DNA from: CAYTZH01 sp964442285
Lineage (GTDB): Bacteria; Myxococcota_A; UBA9160; JAFDET01
Reading direction: 5' to 3'
NCBI GenBank assembly: GCA_964442285.1
Contig: CAYTZH010000006.1
Span: 62,001 to 126,000, forward strand
Length of the DNA: 64,000 nt
The notes below the pieces were generated by a model. The model did not search any database. It was not told the DNA's origin and worked only from the letters and a program-made list of their open reading frames with translations. The stretch's first letter is position 1. The number at the start of each line of letters is the position of its first letter. This document shows, piece by piece, positions 48,902-60,131 of this stretch. A program made the position numbers and the translations under genes.

Positions 48902-51900
48902 CCGGTGAGGGCGGGCCGGGAGCGGTGCAGGGGCTCCGCCTGCGGGTCTCGCTGCAGGGCCTGCTCGAAGGCGCTCGCGCCCTCGGCCGGGGCCGCGCGG
49001 GCCCAGGCCGCGAGTACGCGCGCCAGCGCCTCGCGCAGCGCCTCCCGGCGGCCGGCCGCGAAGGGCACCTCCTCGTCGCCCAGGAAGGCCCCGCTGTAGA
49101 GGGCCAGGGCCGCCGCGCCGTCTTCCCGCGGGTCGCCGGAGGGGGACGCTGCAAGATCGGCCAGGCGCCACGCGTCGACGGAGACCCAGCGCGGGTCCAG
49201 GCCCAGGCGGCCGTCGGCGAGCACCAGCGCCTCCTCGACCTCCAGGTGCCGGCGCAGCCGGTGCAGCGTGGTGTCGAAGGAGCGCTGCCCCGCGCGCGCA
49301 TAGGCCGCGTCCGGCCAGAGCGCCTCCAGGAGGTCGAGGACGGGAACGCGACGGCCCCCGGCTGCGATCAACGCCTCCAGGAGCTGGCGGGCCCGGGGGC
49401 GGAGCCCGCCGGGATCCAGGACCTGGCCGTCGCGGCGCAGCGCGAGCCCGCCCAGCGTCCGGATCTCCAGCCGCGCGGGCCAGGCCACCCGGGGCGCAAG
49501 GCGCTCGGGCGCCGGCAGGCGGGCCCGCCGCGCGAGACGGCGCGCGGCCTCGGGCGCGACGTCCGCCTCCAGGGCCCGCGCGCACAGCGCGGCCACGCGG
49601 TCGGGCAGCCAGCCGGGCACCACGCGCAGCCCGGCGCGCTCCGCCGCCTCCAGGGCGGAGGCCAGCCTCTCCGGGGGCGCCCCGGGGAGCTCGGCGCGCG
49701 CCAGCGCCACGCCGAGCGCCACGAGCCGGCTGCCCGTCGCGTGGCCAGCGGCCCGACGCAGGTCCACCTCGGCGCCCGCCGGATCGCCCTCTCCCAGCCA
49801 GGCCCGCGCGCGCAGGGTGCGCGCCACGCCGGCCAGCACCGCGGGTCCCGGCCCGTCGCCCAGGACGGTCAGGGCCTGGTCCAGGTGGCCGCGCGCGCGC
49901 GCCGGCTCGCCCTCGGCCAGCGCGGACAGGCCCTGGAGGGTGTCGTACTCGGCGCGCTCGAACTCGCCCGCGCCCTCCAGGGTCTCGGCCAGGGCGGACA
50001 GCCGCCGGCGCGCCCCCGCGACCGCGCCGGCGTGCAGCAGCCCCCATCCGGCCTGGGCGGACACGTGGACCTGTCCCGCGCGGCCCGCGGCGTCGTCCGG
50101 CAGGGACTCCGCAAGCGCCACGTGCTCCAGACACGCGGCCAGGTCGCCGCGGCACCACGCGGCGGTGGCCTCGGCGCCGTGCCAGTGGAAGCGCGCATAG
50201 GGGTCCACCTCGTCGCGGCGCACCAGCGGGCGCACCCGGTCGAGCACGGCGTCGAGGCGGCCGGGGTCGCCGGACCAGGCGAGCCGGTGCACCAGGCCGA
50301 TGCCGAGCCCCACCCGGGCCTGGGCCGGCAGCGGCCGGTCCAGGTGCGCCAGCGCGGACGCCTCGCAGTCCGCCAGGGCGGGGTCGGCCGGGTCGCCCAC
50401 CACGCCCGCGAGCAGACGCGCCGTCCACACGGCCAGGGCGACACCGCCCTCGCGCGGCGGCCCGAGCGCGCGCGCCACGCGGTCGTGTCCGGCCAGCCAG
50501 GCCGCCAGCCGGGGAGCGTCCCCCCGCCCGACGAAGTACGAGTCGGTGGTGGCGGCCCAGGCCAGCCAGGCGGCGTCCGCGTCGCCCCGCTCGCACAGGG
50601 CGTGGAACGCGCCCTCCAGCATCGCGCGGGCTCCGCGTGGATCCTCGGTGATGCGGCACACTCCCTGCCACAGCCGCAGCACCGGGCGCTGCGAGAGCGC
50701 CTCGAGCGGCAGCGCCGCCAGCCAACGCGCCAGGGTCACGCGTCGCCCCACCGCGGCCAGGAGCGGCGCCTGGCGCTCGGCGAGATCCGCCAACGCGTCC
50801 GCCTCGCCCTGCTGCATGAGGAGACCGGCGGCCGCGTCGGGCGCGCCCGCGGCCTCGCACACCCGGGCCGCGCCCCGCACCCGCCCGGCCCAGGCCGCGG
50901 CGCCCAGCTCGCGGGGGCCGCGCGCGCGCAAGAACTCGCGGAACAGCTCGTGCAGCGTGTAGACCGCATCCGGCGCATGCACAGGCCCGCTCGCGCGCGC
51001 GACCACGCCCCGGGCCTCCAGCCCCGCCAGCACCTCGCCGGCACCCGGGTCCTCGCCCAGCGCGGCGAGCTGCGCTCCGGTCACCTCCGGCAGCAGCGCT
51101 GCGCAGGCCAGGGTGCGGCGCTCCGCAGAGGAGAGGCCGGCCAGGATCTCCGCCTCGAAGTAGCCCGCCAGGTCCTCCCGCGGCACGCGACGCCCGTCTG
51201 CGCCGCGCTCGCCGCACAACAGGCGCACCGCCACGGCCCAGCCGCCGCTTCGCGTCTGGATCGCCGCCAGGTGCTGCGGATCGGCGCGGTGGCCCTCGTG
51301 CCGGCACACGAGCCGCGCCGTCTCCTCCGGCGTGAACGCCAGCGCGCCGGCCCCGAGGCGCGCAAGCTCGCCGTGGGCCAGCGCACGGGCCAGGGCCTCG
51401 GGGGGACCGCGCCGGCTCGCCAGCAGGAGGCAGGCGCCGGCTGGACGCTCCGCCAGCACCACCGCCAGCAGCGCCGGCACGACGCCCGACTCCGCCACGG
51501 CGTGGAGGTCGTCCAGCGCCAACACGGCACCCTCGCCCAGGCGCGCCCAGGCGGCGCGAAAGAAGCGCCGGCCGAAGGCCAGGGGGTCGGCGGGGGCCGC
51601 ACGGAGCGCGGGAAGCGGGCGCCGGCTCCGGGACGAGGCGCGGCGCACTGCCTCCCGCAGGTCGCTCAGGAAGGGTACGGGATCCACGTCGCCGGGATCC
51701 GCGCGCAGCCACACCCGCGGCCCGCCCGCGCGCGCCGACCAGTCCGCCGCCAGCGTGGTCTTGCCACTTCCGGCCGGGCCTTCGATCCAGACCGCGCCGG
51801 GCCTGGCGCGGATCGCGTCCAGCCGGGCGCACAGGCGCCTGCGATGCAAGGCGCCGCCGACGTCGGGCGGCACGATCCGGGCCGGTGTGCGGGACGCCAT
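48862..51900 (-). CDS. ATPase/winged-helix transcriptional regulator (BTAD/LuxR-MalT-like)
   Basis: This 1012-residue protein has a STAND-type NTPase (Walker A GPAGSGKTT at 41-49; Walker B AVLALDDLH about 125-133), a long helical-repeat (TPR-like) region (about 380-840), an OmpR-like winged helix (LEIRTLGGLALRRDG to RRHLEVEEALVLADG, about 860-955) and the start of a bacterial transcriptional activation domain (BTAD). The BTAD is shortened: after SAFEQALQRDPQAEPLHR the usual helices are absent and the end (RAASRRRSAR) is encoded by the 23-bp repeats. This suggests C-terminal truncation by repeat slippage. ATG 51900 is chosen before the ATPase; the open frame upstream includes a 21-bp tandem repeat and is probably untranslated. 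Targets unknown. Confidence 0.78.
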   Translation of the reverse strand: MASRTPARIVPPDVGGALHRRRLCARLDAIRARPGAVWIEGPAGSGKTTLAADWSARAGGPRVWLRADPGDVDPVPFLSDLREAVRRASSRSRRPLPALRAAPADPLAFGRRFFRAAWARLGEGAVLALDDLHAVAESGVVPALLAVVLAERPAGACLLLASRRGPPEALARALAHGELARLGAGALAFTPEETARLVCRHEGHRADPQHLAAIQTRSGGWAVAVRLLCGERGADGRRVPREDLAGYFEAEILAGLSSAERRTLACAALLPEVTGAQLAALGEDPGAGEVLAGLEARGVVARASGPVHAPDAVYTLHELFREFLRARGPRELGAAAWAGRVRGAARVCEAAGAPDAAAGLLMQQGEADALADLAERQAPLLAAVGRRVTLARWLAALPLEALSQRPVLRLWQGVCRITEDPRGARAMLEGAFHALCERGDADAAWLAWAATTDSYFVGRGDAPRLAAWLAGHDRVARALGPPREGGVALAVWTARLLAGVVGDPADPALADCEASALAHLDRPLPAQARVGLGIGLVHRLAWSGDPGRLDAVLDRVRPLVRRDEVDPYARFHWHGAEATAAWCRGDLAACLEHVALAESLPDDAAGRAGQVHVSAQAGWGLLHAGAVAGARRRLSALAETLEGAGEFERAEYDTLQGLSALAEGEPARARGHLDQALTVLGDGPGPAVLAGVARTLRARAWLGEGDPAGAEVDLRRAAGHATGSRLVALGVALARAELPGAPPERLASALEAAERAGLRVVPGWLPDRVAALCARALEADVAPEAARRLARRARLPAPERLAPRVAWPARLEIRTLGGLALRRDGQVLDPGGLRPRARQLLEALIAAGGRRVPVLDLLEALWPDAAYARAGQRSFDTTLHRLRRHLEVEEALVLADGRLGLDPRWVSVDAWRLADLAASPSGDPREDGAAALALYSGAFLGDEEVPFAAGRREALREALARVLAAWARAAPAEGASAFEQALQRDPQAEPLHRSRPALTGPERAASRRRSAR

Positions 51901-51973
51901 CACACGAGCTTGGCACGACCGCCCTCCCGGCGGCCATGAAGAAGCGGTAGCGGATCGGGAAGTCCACGGGCCC

Positions 51974-52036
51974 GGGGGGAACGCGGGCGCCTCCGGGGGG
52001 AACGCGGGCGCCTCCGGGGGGAACGCGGGCGCCTCC
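51974..52036. repeat. Three perfect 21-bp tandem repeats
   Basis: Three head-to-tail copies of GGGGGGAACGCGGGCGCCTC plus C (51974-51994, 51995-52015, 52016-52036) lie about 75 bp upstream of the regulator start. No gene depends on them in any frame. They could bind a protein or be a simple variable-number repeat. Confidence 0.85.
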
Positions 52037-52195
52037 GGGCGACGACTCGCGCTCGCATGACTCGTCCGGCCCCCACCCCCAGCTAGCCTCCACGCACGCC
52101 CGAAGCGCGGAACCGTCGAACCTCCGGCGGTCGGGAGGAGACTCATCCCACGACCCGCTCTGAGGGTCCGCTCATCGGGGAGACAGGAACGAGCC

Positions 52196-52645
52196 ATGGC
52201 GTACGAAGCGGATTTCTACACGGTCGCGAACGTGGTCGGGTACACGGGGAATCTACGCACGCAGAACGGCTCGCTCTACTTCCACGATCCCAGGAAGAGC
52301 AAGCACGGTCGCATCACGATGGGCCACGACCAGCCGCCCAACAACGGGCGGGGCGTCCCCAGCACAACCAGTGACTACCAGCGCAAGAACATGTTCGTGG
52401 ACTGGGAGGCATACCAGAACCCGGAGAACCCGATCGAGGACACCGTCTCCGAGGCGCGGAGCCCCTGGTACGAAGAGGGTGGCTTCAAGGACAAGGTCCA
52501 GGTGGAGTACGTCGATGGCGAGATCGTCCACGTGAGCCGCGGCCAGTACATCAAGATCAGCCCGAAGTCGCTGCCCCAGAACCGGGCGCTCATCGAGCTC
52601 ATCCTCTCCAGGTACCCCGACAGGAAGGCGAACAACCGGGGCTGA
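52196..52645 (+). CDS. Hypothetical protein, no recognised family
   Basis: This 149-residue protein lacks signal or membrane segments and is rich in Asn, Tyr and charged residues, with base composition visibly lower in GC than the neighbours. Segments: NGSLYFHDPRKSKHGRITMG, SDYQRKNMFVDWEAYQNPEN, SEARSPWYEEGGFKDKVQVE, VHVSRGQYIKISP. AGGAACGAGCC precedes the ATG. A TAGCCT hexamer lies about 110 nt upstream. Converges on the pyrophosphatase gene (5-nt gap). The different composition may reflect recent acquisition. Confidence 0.7.
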   Translation: MAYEADFYTVANVVGYTGNLRTQNGSLYFHDPRKSKHGRITMGHDQPPNNGRGVPSTTSDYQRKNMFVDWEAYQNPENPIEDTVSEARSPWYEEGGFKDKVQVEYVDGEIVHVSRGQYIKISPKSLPQNRALIELILSRYPDRKANNRG

Positions 52646-52650
52646 GCGGG

Positions 52651-54843
<2,193 letters not shown>

Positions 54844-54853
54844 GTGGACCTCG

Positions 54854-55624
54854 TCACTGGGCCGAACGCCACCAGACGTAGTGATGGGTCTCCAGCTCCT
54901 CGACACTGGGGAACCGGTAGAAGGCGAAGTCCTGCTGGTCGCCCACGTAGAAGCCGCCGCGGATCGTCCGATAGAAGACGCCCTCGTCGACCAGCTCTCT
55001 CAGGACGAGCTTGCTCTCCTTCCCGCCGGGAGCCAGCAGCGACGCCAACACGTCCCGGAGGTGCTCCATGTTGGGGTACGGCAGGTCGCGGGCTTCGCCG
55101 TGCTCCGGGTCCGTCGCGAGCCCCCGCAGGTGCAGCTGGGAGAAGACGATGCGCGGCACGTGGACCGGGCGCGAGGGATCGGTGATCGACCGGCAGAAAT
55201 CCCTGGGCTCCAGACGGCTGGCGACCATGGGGCTGATGGGGCAGAACTCCTGGTACAGGTGGACCTGCCGCTCGGGCTCGGGCACGTACGCCGCGCGGTC
55301 CAGCTCCAGGGTCTGGCCGTCCCGGGTCACCAGGTACAGCCTGCCCAGAGCCTCCAGCGGAATCCGCGACAGCACGCGGTAGATGCTCAGGTAGACCGAG
55401 CGTTTGGGGCTCCCGTCCGGCTTCGCCACACAACGTTCGCCGATCAGGTGCAGCGGGAACTCGTCGGTGGGCACCTTCTCCGGATCCACCCCGAAGAAGA
55501 CCGCGACTCCCCGGGAACGAGCCATGGTCCCCACCGCGTAGTAGCGCCCGAACTCCCACGGATCCAGCATCGAGGCGATCAGGGCCTGGGGAATCAAGGA
55601 GGCGTAGAGGTATGTATCGCTCAC
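54854..55624 (-). CDS. Unknown protein, paralogue of the upstream gene
   Basis: This 256-residue protein starts at GTG 55624, 11 nt after the upstream stop. It begins SDTYLYASLIPQALIASMLD with FGRYYAVGTM, matching the start of the gene at 55636 (LYVIMHPSKALIASQLSPDQFGRYYSIG), and both end in a tryptophan pair (YVWWRSAQ / RAWWRTSS). The shared pattern shows a tandem duplication. No family is recognised. It has mixed alpha/beta character with no signal peptide or clear catalytic motif. Its position between its paralogue and the K+-dependent pyrophosphatase suggests an accessory or regulatory role (inference). Confidence 0.75.
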   Translation of the reverse strand: MSDTYLYASLIPQALIASMLDPWEFGRYYAVGTMARSRGVAVFFGVDPEKVPTDEFPLHLIGERCVAKPDGSPKRSVYLSIYRVLSRIPLEALGRLYLVTRDGQTLELDRAAYVPEPERQVHLYQEFCPISPMVASRLEPRDFCRSITDPSRPVHVPRIVFSQLHLRGLATDPEHGEARDLPYPNMEHLRDVLASLLAPGGKESKLVLRELVDEGVFYRTIRGGFYVGDQQDFAFYRFPSVEELETHHYVWWRSAQ

Positions 55625-55635
55625 GGATCCTGGGC

Positions 55636-56427
55636 TCAGGAGCTCGTCCGCCACCAGGCGCGATGCTTGGACCGGAGCTCGTCCTGGCTGGGCATCGGAT
55701 AGAAGACCATCTCCGACCCGGCGGCCAGCCAGAACCCGTGCCGGACCAGACCGAACGGGATCCCATCGAAGCTGCCGTGGCCCCCGATCGACTTCGTCCG
55801 GGCCGCGCTGTCGCCGTCGACCGCCTGGAGGACGCCCTCGAGCTTCTGGGGGTGTACGCCCGGGACGGGAGAAGGCGTGAAGGGGTCGCTCTGGCGATCG
55901 CTCAGGAACTTCTGCACGTCGACATCGAGCTGCGTGAAGAAGAGCTTCGGAAACGAGAGGTGGTTCTCCGGAGAGGTCATCAGGGCGCCGAACCCACGCT
56001 GATCGTAGGTCGACGCGACGAGCAGGTGCAGGGGGTTCAGCTCCTGGAAGAGCCGGACTCGACCCGAGTCCGTCACCTTCCAGTCCTGTGTGGGATCGAT
56101 CCTCAGCGTCTCCCCGCCCGCCGTCGTCGCGTAGAGCGGCCCCATGGCGTCGAGGTCGACGTGCTCCAGCACCCGGTACGACTTGATGAACTTGGAGTGC
56201 TTCGGCCGGCCGTCCGCGTGCTCGGTGGTCAGCTCGAGGAAGTGATCGATCTCGAAGTAGGGGTTGCGGAACCCGATGTCGAGCTCGATGAAGAGCAGCT
56301 TCCCCTGGTAGTGGCGGGAGGCTCCGATCGAGTAGTAGCGGCCGAACTGATCCGGCGACAGCTGAGAGGCGATCAGTGCCTTGCTCGGATGCATGATCAC
56401 GTAGAGGTGCTTGGTGTGGCTTCCCAT
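55636..56427 (-). CDS. Unknown protein, first gene of the pyrophosphatase operon
   Basis: This 263-residue protein has GAAGGAGAAGG close before its ATG. Recognisable segments: LYVIMHPSKALIASQLS, FGRYYSIGASRHYQGKLLFIE, LYATTAGGETLRIDP, GRVRLFQELNPLHLLVAS, FDGIPFGLVRHGFW. The duplication with the next gene extends over the whole length. No signal peptide, membrane segment or known motif is seen. No family is recognised. Confidence 0.75.
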   Translation of the reverse strand: MGSHTKHLYVIMHPSKALIASQLSPDQFGRYYSIGASRHYQGKLLFIELDIGFRNPYFEIDHFLELTTEHADGRPKHSKFIKSYRVLEHVDLDAMGPLYATTAGGETLRIDPTQDWKVTDSGRVRLFQELNPLHLLVASTYDQRGFGALMTSPENHLSFPKLFFTQLDVDVQKFLSDRQSDPFTPSPVPGVHPQKLEGVLQAVDGDSAARTKSIGGHGSFDGIPFGLVRHGFWLAAGSEMVFYPMPSQDELRSKHRAWWRTSS

Positions 56428-56988
56428 GGCCTTCTCCTTCGGGGCGTGGATCCGTCTGCCTCTGCGTCGGGCATGCCCATGGCGGCATCGAGGCGCGACC
56501 GCCCCACCGACATGGCGATGCCGGGGCCCGAACGAGGCCGGCATTGTGCCATCTGCCTCCGCGAAGACAAGCGCGCCTCCCGGGCCTGGCCCATGGGACA
56601 CCACGCGGGCGACGTGCGCAGGATCGAGCCCCTTGGCGGTGGGATTGCGCGGATCGGATCGCGATGCTCCGCACGGGCCCGCGCAGCCCCGACCCGAAGC
56701 CGCGGGAAACGACGGGGCCCGAGCACGCCCCGGTACGGCGTGGTGCGGAGCTCGCGGTGCGTCGGCGAGCCGACAGTCCGGCGCGGAGAAGCCGAACCGG
56801 GGGGCCGATGACCCTCCGAAGGATGGCTCCCCAGGGGATCGACCCTGGCCTGCTGGCGGCCCGGATCGGGCGGCTCGCGGACCGGAGCGGGCGGACGCTC
56901 GCCGGGAGGCGGCTCCGGGCCCGGGCCCTCGTCGCGTCGGCGCTCGCCGGAGCCGGCCGTCGGGCGCTCGCCAGGCCCGGCCGTCGCC
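56428..56988. other. Stretch without a recognisable gene
   Basis: No coding sequence is supported on either strand. The only structure noted is a 24-bp tandem duplication, GCGCTCGCC(G/A)G(A/G)(G/C)CCGGCCGTCG, at 56940-56963 and 56964-56987, directly after the trkA remnant stop codon. Confidence 0.6.
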
Positions 56989-57201
56989 TCACGCATCGAC
57001 GAAACGCTCGCCGTCGCGGGTGACCGCCAGGACCCGGGCGCCGTCGGGGAGCGCCGGATCGACCGCGCGCAGATCGAGGTCCTCGAGGGCCTGCAGCCGC
57101 TCGCCGTCCTCGTCCACGATCACCACCTCGTGGCCATTGCCGAGGAGCGACCGGGCCGACGCCAGGGTGAGGGCGCCCGCGCCGATGAAGGCGATCCGCA
57201 G
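56989..57201 (-). pseudogene. trkA-like gene remnant with internal deletion
   Basis: The minus strand reads LRIAFIGAGALTLASARSLL, GNGHEVVIVDEDGERLQALE and DLDLRAVDPALPDGARVLAV, ending in stop at 56989. The first 44 codons are the NAD-binding start of TrkA (FIGAGxLT, VVIVDED). The last 26 resemble the end of TrkA-C (LPDGARVLAVTRDGE). The two-thirds in between is missing and the normal ATG is replaced by CTG. It adjoins the trkH-like remnant at 57200 as in a trkH-trkA operon. Confidence 0.65.
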
Positions 57202-57469
57202 CGTAGCCGTGGGCCCGGAAGGCGAGCCAGGAGAGGACGACGAGGGGGAGGTGGGCGCTCACCAGGGCCAGCACGCCTTCCACGTCGCGCGGGGAGAGGC
57301 GGTCGCGCCCCAGGCGTGCGGGCACCCGCGCCGACGGGGGCACCGACACCCGATCCAGCAGGAGCCACAGGACCCGCAGGCAGACGAGGAAGCGGAAGAC
57401 CTTGATCCCCCCGCCGCGGCGGAGGTCCCGGGGGACGGCCGGGAGCCGGAGGCCTGCGGCTGCGGCCAC
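57200..57469 (-). pseudogene. trkH-like gene remnant (C-terminal helices)
   Basis: The frame from 57469 holds GGGIKVFRFLVCLRVLWLLL, then SVPPSARVPARLGR, DVEGVLALVSAHLPLVVLSWLA and FRAHGYA. This matches the last filter region and helices of TrkH (family pattern GSTAGGIKVxRxLxLL, PxxVxPxRxGxR). In the overlapping frame, PGTSAAAGG gives the filter start, so a frameshift lies near 57415. Everything upstream, about three quarters of TrkH, is absent. Confidence 0.65.
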
Positions 57470-57544
57470 CCGGCGTGCAACCCGGACGACGCCGAGGACT
57501 TGCGTGCGGCGACGCGCGCCTCGGCGCGCGACGACGCGCGCGCC

Positions 57545-58843
57545 TCAGCGCGCGGCCGCCCGCCTCGTGACCAGCACCCGCCAGACGCGTCCGTTGGTGT
57601 CGTCGGCCAGGTAGAGGGAGCCGTCGGGTCCCTGCGCGACGCCGGTCATCCGGAAGGCCGTGGGGCTGGACGCGCCGATGGCGAAGGTCTCGTAGCCCGT
57701 CGGGCGTCCCTCCTCGAAGCGGACGAAGGCGATGCGGTAGCCCTCCTGGGGCAACGGCGCGCGGTTCCAGGAGCCGCGGAAGGCGACGAAGGCGCCGCCC
57801 CGGTAGCGCGCCGGGAACATCTTTCCGGTGTAGAAGACGAGGGCCATGGGCGCCCAGTGCGCCGGGAACGCCAGGTCCGGGCGCACCTTGTCCGCGCAGC
57901 GTCCCTGCGCCTCGCCGTCGCCGCCGTACTCCGGCGCCAGCACCTTCCGCCCGCGGATCCCGTCGTGGTAGCAGTAGGGCCAGCCGAGATCGCTGCCTGC
58001 CTCGAGGCGGACCATCTCCTCGGCGGGCAGGGAGGCGTTGCGTTCCTCGCTGAAGCCCCAGAGGGAGGACAGCGCGTCGCGGCCGTTCACCACGGCCCAG
58101 AGCGCCCCCGTCCCGGGCTGCACGGCCAGGGCCAGGGCGTGGCGCAGGCCGGTGGCGAAGCGCCGCTCGGGCCCGTGGCGCTGTCCCGTCTCGTCGGCGG
58201 CGTAGCGCCAGACGCCCGCCTGCTGTGCGAGCTGGGGGCACGGGTCGATCCCCGGCGAGCGGGGCGTGCGCTTCTGCTCCTGGCAGGCGTTGGACGGCGC
58301 GCCCACCTCCACGTAGAGGGCGCCGTCGGGTCCGAGGGCGATGGCCTTCGGCCGATGCTCCCGCTGCTCGGGAAACCCGGTCACGAGGACCTCCGGCTCG
58401 CCCTCCGGCGCGAGCCGACCCGTCGCCCAGGACCAGCGCACCACGCGGTCGTGGGCGGCGTAGTACAGATGGGTGTCGGTCAACGCCACGCCGTGGCCGT
58501 CGCCGCGCCCGAAGCTGCGGCGCTCGTCGGCCCGCCCGTCACCGTCCACGTCCCGCAAGGCGAGCACGCCGCCGGAGCCGCCGTCGCGCGAGCGCCGGGC
58601 GGCGAAGACGTCGCCGCCCGGCGCCACGACCAGATTGCGCACCGGGCCGGCGTCGGCCGCCATCTCGAGGGCGCAGAAGCCCGCCGGCAGGCGAAGGCCG
58701 GCGTCGTCGACGGCGCAGCGGGGGTCGCTCGCGGCGTCGCCCGCGGCGAGCAGCACCGCCGCGGCGAGCGCCGGAGCCAGCCGGTGGACTGCGGCACCCG
58801 GAGGCACGGACTGGCGGCGGAGAGAGTCGGGGGAGTTCGGCAT
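57545..58843 (-). CDS. PQQ-type glucose/sorbosone dehydrogenase-like exported protein
   Basis: This 432-residue protein has a signal peptide (LAPALAAAVLLAAGDAAS) and a six-bladed propeller: AGPVRNLVVAPGGDVFAA, VALTDTHLYYAAHDRVVRW, KAIALGPDGALYVEVGAPSN, GLRHALALAVQPGTGALWAVVNGRD, LGWPYCYHDGIRG, GAFVAFRGSWNRAPLPQEGYRI, GVAQGPDGSLYLADDTNGRVWRV. The Asn-Gly-Arg-Asp and GSWNR segments and the ending match glucose/sorbosone dehydrogenases that use PQQ on sugars or related alcohols in the periplasm. Quinone and substrate use are inferred from the family. GGAGG lies very close to the ATG, a tight spacing. Confidence 0.88.
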   Translation of the reverse strand: MPNSPDSLRRQSVPPGAAVHRLAPALAAAVLLAAGDAASDPRCAVDDAGLRLPAGFCALEMAADAGPVRNLVVAPGGDVFAARRSRDGGSGGVLALRDVDGDGRADERRSFGRGDGHGVALTDTHLYYAAHDRVVRWSWATGRLAPEGEPEVLVTGFPEQREHRPKAIALGPDGALYVEVGAPSNACQEQKRTPRSPGIDPCPQLAQQAGVWRYAADETGQRHGPERRFATGLRHALALAVQPGTGALWAVVNGRDALSSLWGFSEERNASLPAEEMVRLEAGSDLGWPYCYHDGIRGRKVLAPEYGGDGEAQGRCADKVRPDLAFPAHWAPMALVFYTGKMFPARYRGGAFVAFRGSWNRAPLPQEGYRIAFVRFEEGRPTGYETFAIGASSPTAFRMTGVAQGPDGSLYLADDTNGRVWRVLVTRRAAAR

Positions 58844-59080
58844 GCCTCCGAGGATCCTTGCCACGGCCGGGCAGCGGCCCGGGCCAGCGCGCCCATCCGC
58901 CGCGGCGGCGGGGGTCGCCAGGCGTGCAGCTTCTACAAACGGGCCGCCCAGCGCCCTCGCGATGGAAGCACACCCCGCGGACATCCGGAACCTCCAGCCG
59001 GGACCACCTCCAGCTCGAGGCCTGAAATGCCGATTCAGAGCCCGGGAGCGCCGGGAGTCGAGCGGCTCGAGGGGGGGTGC

Positions 59081-59431
59081 GTGGTTCAACCGCTCTTCGG
59101 AGTGTTCTTCACCGTCATCGGCCTCTCGATGATTCGGGGATTCCGCCGGCTCCGGGGACACCTCCACCTGGTGGGCAGGGTCGTCGAGATCGATGAATCG
59201 AGGATCAACCACTACTTCGCCGCCATCGACGTCCCCGGCCACGGCCGGACCACGGCTCCATACGAAGATGCAGGCTTCTATCGAGTCGGGCAGGACGTGA
59301 AGTGCATGTGGGACGGAGCCAGCGAGGTCTCCGTATCCGTCGACGATCGCGCATCGCTTCTGATCGGTGGCTGCCTGATGACCGTGGTGGGCCTCTTCCT
59401 GCTGGCTCAGCATCTCCTGGGTCTCGGATAG
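59081..59431 (+). CDS. Small two-helix membrane protein (DUF3592-like)
   Basis: This 116-residue protein has helices LFGVFFTVIGLSMIRGF and LLIGGCLMTVVGLFLLAQHLLGL around a beta domain with GRVVEIDESRINHYFAAIDV and AGFYRVGQDVKCMWD. This resembles DUF3592 proteins, small membrane proteins of unknown function. GTG 59081 is chosen because GGGGGGG lies 4 nt upstream; ATG 59027 gives 18 more residues. Confidence 0.65.
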   Translation: MVQPLFGVFFTVIGLSMIRGFRRLRGHLHLVGRVVEIDESRINHYFAAIDVPGHGRTTAPYEDAGFYRVGQDVKCMWDGASEVSVSVDDRASLLIGGCLMTVVGLFLLAQHLLGLG

Positions 59432-59565
59432 AAGGCCGCGAGGTCCTTCCCCGGTTGGGTTGCAAGCAGGCGCGAACCGCCGAGCCCAGCCTATCATCGA
59501 GCCCCGGGGTTTCCGACCCGGCTGGTTTGGCGACAGTCCCAGGAGAGCGATCGGAGGCGAGTTGC

Positions 59566-60018
59566 ATGAAGTCGTTTCAGAAGATGACAAAGGCCGAGGT
59601 GGTCGCGGCGCAGCGAGCCTGGGCGAAGGCCGTGATCGATCAAGACGTGGAGACTCTGCTCGGACTCTACGACTTTGGTTCACCCGATGAGCCGCTCCTG
59701 TTCAAGCCTACGCTGGCGGACGTCATCCGTCTGGATGAGGCGGGTGCGCGTTCCTACTTCGTCGGCGGCAACCCGGACTATCCGCACGACGTCGGATTCC
59801 TGAACCATGGCTGGAAACGCGTAGAGTTTCAGAGCGCGGTGGGGCCCATCCTGAAAGCGGGTGGCTTGGGGTACAAGGACATGGGGCACTACACGTTCGT
59901 CAACGAGAGAGGCGACGCGACCCGCGCCGACTACACCTTTGCCTATCACAAGATCGACGGCAAAGTGCTGATCTCCCTTCACCACTCATCATTGACCTGG
60001 ACACCTCCGGCTGGCTGA
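59566..60018 (+). CDS. CaMKII-association/SnoaL-like (DUF4440-type) protein
   Basis: This 150-residue cytoplasmic NTF2-like protein has VAAQRAWAKAVIDQDVETLLGLYD at the start and FKPTLADVIRLDEAGARSYFVGG, PDYPHDVGFLNHGWKRVEF, GHYTFVNERGDATRADYTF, and HKIDGKVLISLHHSSL at the end, matching the calcium/calmodulin-dependent kinase association-like NTF2 domain found in stand-alone bacterial proteins. Function unknown. GGAGG lies 8 nt before the ATG and a TATCAT hexamer is further upstream. GC content is visibly below the neighbours. Confidence 0.8.
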   Translation: MKSFQKMTKAEVVAAQRAWAKAVIDQDVETLLGLYDFGSPDEPLLFKPTLADVIRLDEAGARSYFVGGNPDYPHDVGFLNHGWKRVEFQSAVGPILKAGGLGYKDMGHYTFVNERGDATRADYTFAYHKIDGKVLISLHHSSLTWTPPAG

Positions 60019-60131
60019 GCCGGCTCGACATTCGTGCACTGCCGGCCGCGCGGCTTCTTCAGCGCGTCGTCGAGCGCGTGGAAGTCGCTGTACACGCCAG
60101 CTGCCCACCCCGGGCAGTCGAGTTCGCTGAC

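Noticed and set aside
48833..52036. Tandem repeats as a possible CRISPR array
   Set aside because: Units of 21 and 23 bp are directly adjacent with no spacers, and no cas genes are present.
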